In this document: piece by piece, positions 6,495-9,990 of the stretch | Position numbering within the stretch: the first letter of the stretch is position 1 | Layout of the letters: every line of letters starts with the position of its first letter | Source: Deltaproteobacteria bacterium | GTDB lineage: Bacteria; Desulfobacterota; DSM-4660; Desulfatiglandales; B25-G16 | Direction of reading: 5' to 3' | Length of the DNA: 9,990 nt | Assembly (NCBI GenBank): GCA_003646875.1 | Contig: QMLT01000046.1 | Coordinates: 1-9,990, forward strand | Translations under genes and position numbers: made by a program | Notes under the pieces: model-generated | Database searches by the model: none | Seen by the model: the letters and a program-made list of their open reading frames with translations, nothing else | Told to the model about the DNA's origin: nothing

Positions 6495-8777
6495 TTACAT
6501 ATGATACCCCTCAATGCTGCTACCAAATCCTCCGAGTCCATGAAGATGAATCATAAATGTATATTTACGGTCATCCTCCTCGTGCGTGTAGCCTAATTCT
6601 ATTGACCAGCACTGAGCGTTATACAAAAAGCCAAAGCTTGATTTCATTGTTTTTCTGTCATAGATATTTCGTTCGTAGCTTGAGTATGTAGAAAGCCTAT
6701 CTGATATTTTCAAAAGAAAATCTGTATAAATAGATTTACTTGAATTTTTTGTATACCGGTGTTCAACAAATATTTTGTCTCCGCGTTTGTCAGATATATT
6801 TGCTGCAACATTATGGGACAGAAAGTTCTTTTCATACAGGCACCATTTGGCATCAGCCTGCATTGAAAAATAGTTGCCAGGGGCAAGTTCAAGTTCGCCG
6901 TATATTGGAGAGAAAGGCCGTTTCTCCTCCTTGTTCGCCCAGTTCTCTGGGTTGCCTTCTTTTGCCTCGTTGATGTCATAACTCTGCTCAAGCTTAAAAC
7001 GGCAAAACTCTCGGTAAATGTAGTTCGGCTCGTTATACTTAATTTTCTGATATTTGTCCCTTTCTACTGTATGTTTTTTTGATTTTGATGTAAACGTGTT
7101 TATGATTGAATAAGTCACCAAATTTTTTTTCTTTACTCGGTCTATTTCCTCTTCAAAATTAGGATACAAGGATAGATCCGGATCATCAGGTATGTAGTCG
7201 TAAACAATCTGAGGCCTTATAGAATGCCTGATCTTGTCGATGTCTTTGCCGTTTATATGGTATATATGAAAGAGTTCTGTGGAAAGATCTAACGCTACAT
7301 CATATAATTCTCTGTGCAATTTCCAGTCATTTTCAGTAGAGGTATCTTCGTCTTCATTGATACGCCAGGCGGTTTCTCGCACACCAAGAGAAGGCTCAAA
7401 AGTGAAATAATTTTTATATCTAATTGGTAGATAGAGCCGCGGATGTACATCAACCCGGTGGCCTTTTGTGCCATCCTTCCTGAAGAAGTACGTATATTCA
7501 GAATCCAGATCAAAATAAGAAGAGGTATTTAAAAGCCGCTGTTTTGAAGCATTAAACTCGATAAATGGCAGTTTTTGCAAGGTTGTATCTTTATCCCCTT
7601 GGCGCCGGGTTATGACATCGTCATACCAGCGTGCTTCAGCGTTTAGACTGTAGCTGGACCAGCTTCTGCTTAGATTCAGTCGGTTAAGCCTTACCGGATC
7701 ATCATACTCGTCGAGGTCCCTGTCGAAGGTTTCATTAAAATATTTATCCGTTTTATCAAATCCTGTGTATCCGCCTTTGAATTCATGAAGGTAATCCTGG
7801 TCGCTTACAATATCTATATCAAGTTTTAAAGAGATATCAAAGGGCATTGACTGATCGTGCTTCATTCTAAACCAGTAGCGATTAGAATTGGGCCGCAATA
7901 CATCATCGTCTTCATACCCCCAGTTTTCGGTGGAATCTGGTGTGCCATCATCCACCTCCTTGTCATTGAGAAAGTCGAACATCAGGGTACCTTTTGAGCT
8001 TTCGTCTAAAACATAACGGTATTCCAGGCCGAGGTTTTCTCCACGACGTTTCATAGAGTGTAGATAAAATGTGGCATCTGAGCTTTCATTTATCGCCCAG
8101 TAAAAAGGTTGGTCATATTCGGCGCCTTTTCGTTCTGAATAACCAATCCGTGGTGGTAGTAAGCCAGATTGCCGCTTTAATTTTGCAGGGAAAAAAAGGA
8201 ATGGAGTGTATAAAATAGGCACTTTTTTTGCCCATAGGGCAGCATGCTTTACAAAACCGTAGCCTTCTATTGTAACCTTAAGATTTCTTCCGGTTATCTT
8301 CCACGCCGGTTTATCGCTGTCACAAGTTGTAATGCTGGCTTTGTCGACAGCATATGAATCTTTGCCAATTTTTTGAATTTTATCGCCTTTTATATAAAAA
8401 TGGTTTTCTTTAATAAAGATAGTTCCATTATATATAGTTCCGGTCTCTGCCTCTAAATTCATCTCCATTCTTGTTCCGGTCAGGGTATCTTCTCCTGCTG
8501 TCATGATCACATGGCCTGTTGCATATACCTTCATAGTTTTTTGATCAAAACGGATAAAATCAGCAGTAAGTTTTTTATCCTCTTTGGTTATAATTACATT
8601 ACCTTTTCCAATATAGTAGCCAGCTTTTTTGTCATAATCTATTTCGTCTGCAACAATATGCCATGGTTTTTTAGGATCATTGGTGAGAAATTGATTTCTA
8701 TTCTCTGCCAAAGAATAGGCAGGAATTGAGAGTAGAATTACAAAAGCAAGGAATAGGTGGTGAATAGCGCTGTTCAT
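6495..8777 (-). CDS. lptD: LPS-assembly outer-membrane protein LptD
   Basis: From the ATG at 8777 this is a 760-residue protein with a clear Sec signal peptide (MNSAIHHLFLAFVILLSIPAYSLA). Residues ~38-150 form the LptA/OstA-like periplasmic jellyroll (WHIVADEIDY, YIGKGNV, ADFIRFD, ATGHVIM). The signature VPILYTPFLFFPAKLKRQSG (186-205) and GYSERKGAEYDQPFYWAI lead into the beta-barrel, which runs to an end rich in Gly and aromatic residues. LptD with LptE places LPS in the outer leaflet. The open frame extends to 8945, but the extra 56 residues are Cys-rich, lie before a perfect signal peptide and overlap the lgt end, so they are treated as leader. Cysteines at 152 (TTCDSD) and 723 (AQCWS) match the positions of E. 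coli Cys173 and Cys725; no counterpart of Cys31 is seen. Start choice is less certain than identity. Confidence 0.93.
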   Translation of the reverse strand: MNSAIHHLFLAFVILLSIPAYSLAENRNQFLTNDPKKPWHIVADEIDYDKKAGYYIGKGNVIITKEDKKLTADFIRFDQKTMKVYATGHVIMTAGEDTLTGTRMEMNLEAETGTIYNGTIFIKENHFYIKGDKIQKIGKDSYAVDKASITTCDSDKPAWKITGRNLKVTIEGYGFVKHAALWAKKVPILYTPFLFFPAKLKRQSGLLPPRIGYSERKGAEYDQPFYWAINESSDATFYLHSMKRRGENLGLEYRYVLDESSKGTLMFDFLNDKEVDDGTPDSTENWGYEDDDVLRPNSNRYWFRMKHDQSMPFDISLKLDIDIVSDQDYLHEFKGGYTGFDKTDKYFNETFDRDLDEYDDPVRLNRLNLSRSWSSYSLNAEARWYDDVITRRQGDKDTTLQKLPFIEFNASKQRLLNTSSYFDLDSEYTYFFRKDGTKGHRVDVHPRLYLPIRYKNYFTFEPSLGVRETAWRINEDEDTSTENDWKLHRELYDVALDLSTELFHIYHINGKDIDKIRHSIRPQIVYDYIPDDPDLSLYPNFEEEIDRVKKKNLVTYSIINTFTSKSKKHTVERDKYQKIKYNEPNYIYREFCRFKLEQSYDINEAKEGNPENWANKEEKRPFSPIYGELELAPGNYFSMQADAKWCLYEKNFLSHNVAANISDKRGDKIFVEHRYTKNSSKSIYTDFLLKISDRLSTYSSYERNIYDRKTMKSSFGFLYNAQCWSIELGYTHEEDDRKYTFMIHLHGLGGFGSSIEGYHM

Positions 8778-8934
8778 GTTACAGAAAGATCTTGAAAACA
8801 GGATACAGGGTCTCATCAATCTGTAACCAAAAAGGCGGCATTTGTCCTGCGGTTTATTCTGAAACATTAAGTCCTGTGAATTAAGAGGATAAACACAGCT
8901 ACCTGAGTTGTCCGGTTCCAGCCCCGGGCAGGAT
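8778..8934 (-). other. Leader or spacer between lgt and lptD
   Basis: 157 bases separate the lgt stop from the preferred lptD start. The lptD frame is open through it, with ATGs at 8945, 8867 and 8816. Only the 8867 ATG has a ribosome-site-like AGGA, and that is just 3 nt away. The encoded residues (six Cys in 56) look unlike an exported protein N-terminus. It may be an untranslated leader. Confidence 0.4.
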
Positions 8935-9774
8935 TCAATCTTCATCGTTTTTTAACCGCGAACCATGAGACCTTGAACTTTGAGTGGTTGCAGTAGTTTT
9001 TCCCTTTTCATGTCTAAAATAAAGCAAGATCAAGCCCAGGATAAACATAAAGACAGAAAGAATCTGGCCCATGGTTATAAAGGAGAAGATAAAGCCAAGC
9101 TGCGGATCTGGTTCTCGGAAGAACTCGATAAAAAAACGGAAGATGCTATAAAGGATGAGAAATAAACAAAAAAGCGTTCCTTTTTTAAAATGGAAATCCT
9201 TTATCCACCACAGAAGTATAAACAGCAGAATCCCTTCAAGGAAAAATTCATACAATTGAGAGGGATGTCTTGGAAGAGCTCCGCCTGATGGAAAGATCAT
9301 GCCCCAGGGGAGATTAGTGACTCTACCATAGAGCTCTGCATTGATAAAGTTGCCAAGCCTTCCAAGGCCTAAACCAATAGGAGCGGTGACAGAAATAAGA
9401 TCAGCAATCAACCAGAAGCTGAGCCTATGTTTTTTTTCGAAAATGAGGCCAGAGAAAATAATGCCTATTAATCCGCCATGAAAGGACATTCCTCCTTCCC
9501 ATAAGGCAAATATTTTTAATGGATGGCCGAGATAAAAAGGAAGATTGTAAAAAATAACATAACCGAGGCGTGCGCCAATAATAAGACCGATTATCAGAAA
9601 TAAAAAAAGATCATTTACCGTGTTTATATTGATATTTAACCCTTTTTTTCTTATTTGATATTTTACTAGAAAATAAGAGGCTAAAAAGCCAAGGATATAC
9701 ATGACTCCATACCAGCGTATCTGAAGGTGGCCAATTTTTATTATTGTTGGATTTATGTTTGGATAATGCAGCAT
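8935..9774 (-). CDS. lgt: Phosphatidylglycerol--prolipoprotein diacylglyceryl transferase
   Basis: A 279-residue inner-membrane enzyme that moves diacylglycerol from phosphatidylglycerol to the lipobox Cys of prolipoproteins, the first step of lipoprotein maturation. About seven hydrophobic segments are visible. Family marks include HLQIRWYGVMYILGF at the start, FHGG (98-101, the His matching E. coli H103), the Lgt signature GRLGNFINAELYGR (138-151; R139, N142 and E147 as in E. coli R143, N146, E151), RHPSQLYE (169-176) and LYSIFRFFIEFFREPD with Y209 and R213 (E. coli Y235, R239). All catalytic residues are present and the length is normal. The 25-residue C-terminal tail is polar. It is the first gene of the leftward cluster; LptE and the small lipoprotein downstream are expected substrates. 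No Shine-Dalgarno site precedes its ATG. Confidence 0.97.
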   Translation of the reverse strand: MLHYPNINPTIIKIGHLQIRWYGVMYILGFLASYFLVKYQIRKKGLNININTVNDLFLFLIIGLIIGARLGYVIFYNLPFYLGHPLKIFALWEGGMSFHGGLIGIIFSGLIFEKKHRLSFWLIADLISVTAPIGLGLGRLGNFINAELYGRVTNLPWGMIFPSGGALPRHPSQLYEFFLEGILLFILLWWIKDFHFKKGTLFCLFLILYSIFRFFIEFFREPDPQLGFIFSFITMGQILSVFMFILGLILLYFRHEKGKTTATTQSSRSHGSRLKNDED

Positions 9775-9785
9775 TATGGGTATAA

Positions 9786-9791
9786 ATTATA
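9786..9791 (-). promoter_or_regulatory. Possible -10 box (TATAAT) before lgt
   Basis: The minus strand reads TATAAT with 11 bases to the lgt ATG. No good -35 is found 16-19 bases upstream. If used, transcription would begin about five bases before the ATG, which would fit the lack of a ribosome binding site. In such AT-rich sequence a chance match is quite possible. Confidence 0.25.
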
Positions 9792-9835
9792 TGTGTGTGA
9801 AAAATTAATGAATTAAATCATTTTGAACCTGTGTC

Positions 9836-9851
9836 GTTACATTTATGTAAC
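9836..9851. promoter_or_regulatory. 16-bp palindrome upstream of lgt (candidate operator)
   Basis: GTTACAT (9836-9842), two T, then ATGTAAC (9845-9851): a perfect 7-bp inverted repeat with a 2-bp centre, the shape of a dimeric regulator site. It lies ~60 bp upstream of the lgt start. Outer words GTGTC (9831-9835) and GACAC (9858-9862) extend the symmetry with an offset. The regulator is unknown; a transposon-end relic is an alternative. Confidence 0.35.
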
Positions 9852-9853
9852 AT

Positions 9854-9870
9854 AATAGACACAATAGACA
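9854..9870. repeat. Tandem 9-bp repeat
   Basis: AATAGACA occurs at 9854-9861 and 9863-9870 with a single C between, so the period is 9 bp. It directly follows the 16-bp palindrome. Confidence 0.5.
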
Positions 9871-9948
9871 AGAGAAAAAAATGGTAACTTCTCAATAAGT
9901 TGGGGTATCTGTCGGGCAATAAGGCACAACAAGGCCTGCATAAAGTCA

Positions 9949-9983
9949 GGGAGCATGGGTATGTCTTTTTTTGCTCCATGCCC
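9949..9983. repeat. Imperfect inverted repeat at the window edge
   Basis: GGGAGCATGG (9949-9958) pairs with CCATGCCC (9976-9983) over eight base pairs with a 2-base bulge; the loop contains a run of seven T. It may continue beyond the window. No T-run follows on either strand, so it is not called a terminator. Confidence 0.3.
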
Positions 9984-9990
9984 TTAATAA

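Noticed and set aside
6710..6991. 93-codon minus-strand frame inside lptD, and a plus-strand frame opposite it
   Set aside because: Both are out-of-frame or antisense within the lptD barrel region and have unlikely composition.
9818..9979. 53-residue minus-strand frame upstream of lgt (begins MEQKKTYPC)
   Set aside because: Cys- and Ser-rich with no ribosome site or family; it runs through the palindrome and tandem repeat, so it looks like chance.
1..9990. A mobile island, defence system or phage segment
   Set aside because: All genes are housekeeping types (folate, LPS transport, lipoprotein lipidation, Tat, repair); no integrase, transposase, toxin or tRNA attachment site is visible.

Overview
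The window (9990 bp, AT-rich by eye) reads as a chromosomal segment from a diderm, LPS-making bacterium. LptD, LptE and Lgt show an outer membrane with LPS transport and lipoproteins. Protein style (a KKAPPVPP-type lipoprotein with an Fn3-like start, a Tat-translocase subunit without a visible tatC, a helicase-exonuclease fusion) and the hairpin-rich intergenic repeats suggest Desulfobacterota or a relative. That placement is inference from memory, not a search.

Layout. Bases 1-168 (+) are the last 55 codons of an inositol monophosphatase-like gene. It overlaps the end of a convergent tatA/E gene (161-457, -) by 8 bp. From 458 to 1099 there is no convincing gene, only a chain of repeats and palindromes. 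1100-4006 (-) is a 968-residue protein that joins a YprA/MrfA-type DExH helicase to a YprB/MrfB-type DEDD exonuclease, a probable DNA-repair enzyme. A 258-279 bp divergent intergenic region carrying a GC-rich hairpin separates it from folC (4286-5587, +), the folate polyglutamylation enzyme.

The right half is one leftward cluster, apparently an operon: lgt (8935-9774), lptD (6495-8777), a small lipoprotein (6220-6468) and lptE (5663-6181). Lgt attaches diacylglycerol to prolipoproteins. LptE and the small lipoprotein are both lipobox proteins, and LptE forms the outer-membrane LPS translocon with the barrel LptD. The cluster therefore pairs the lipidation enzyme with its probable clients and their partner. 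The small lipoprotein has the CGKK-P motif of the LPAM/LptM type and lies between lptD and lptE, so an LptM-like role is an attractive but unproven idea. It looks C-terminally truncated.

The last ~215 bp upstream of lgt contain a 16-bp palindrome, a tandem 9-bp repeat and the start of another inverted repeat, but no supported gene. No tRNA, rRNA, CRISPR array, integrase or transposase was seen. I found no defence island or wholly new system. The most interesting items are the MrfA-MrfB fusion, the LptD/LptM-like/LptE trio with a reduced LptD cysteine set, and the palindromic intergenic elements.
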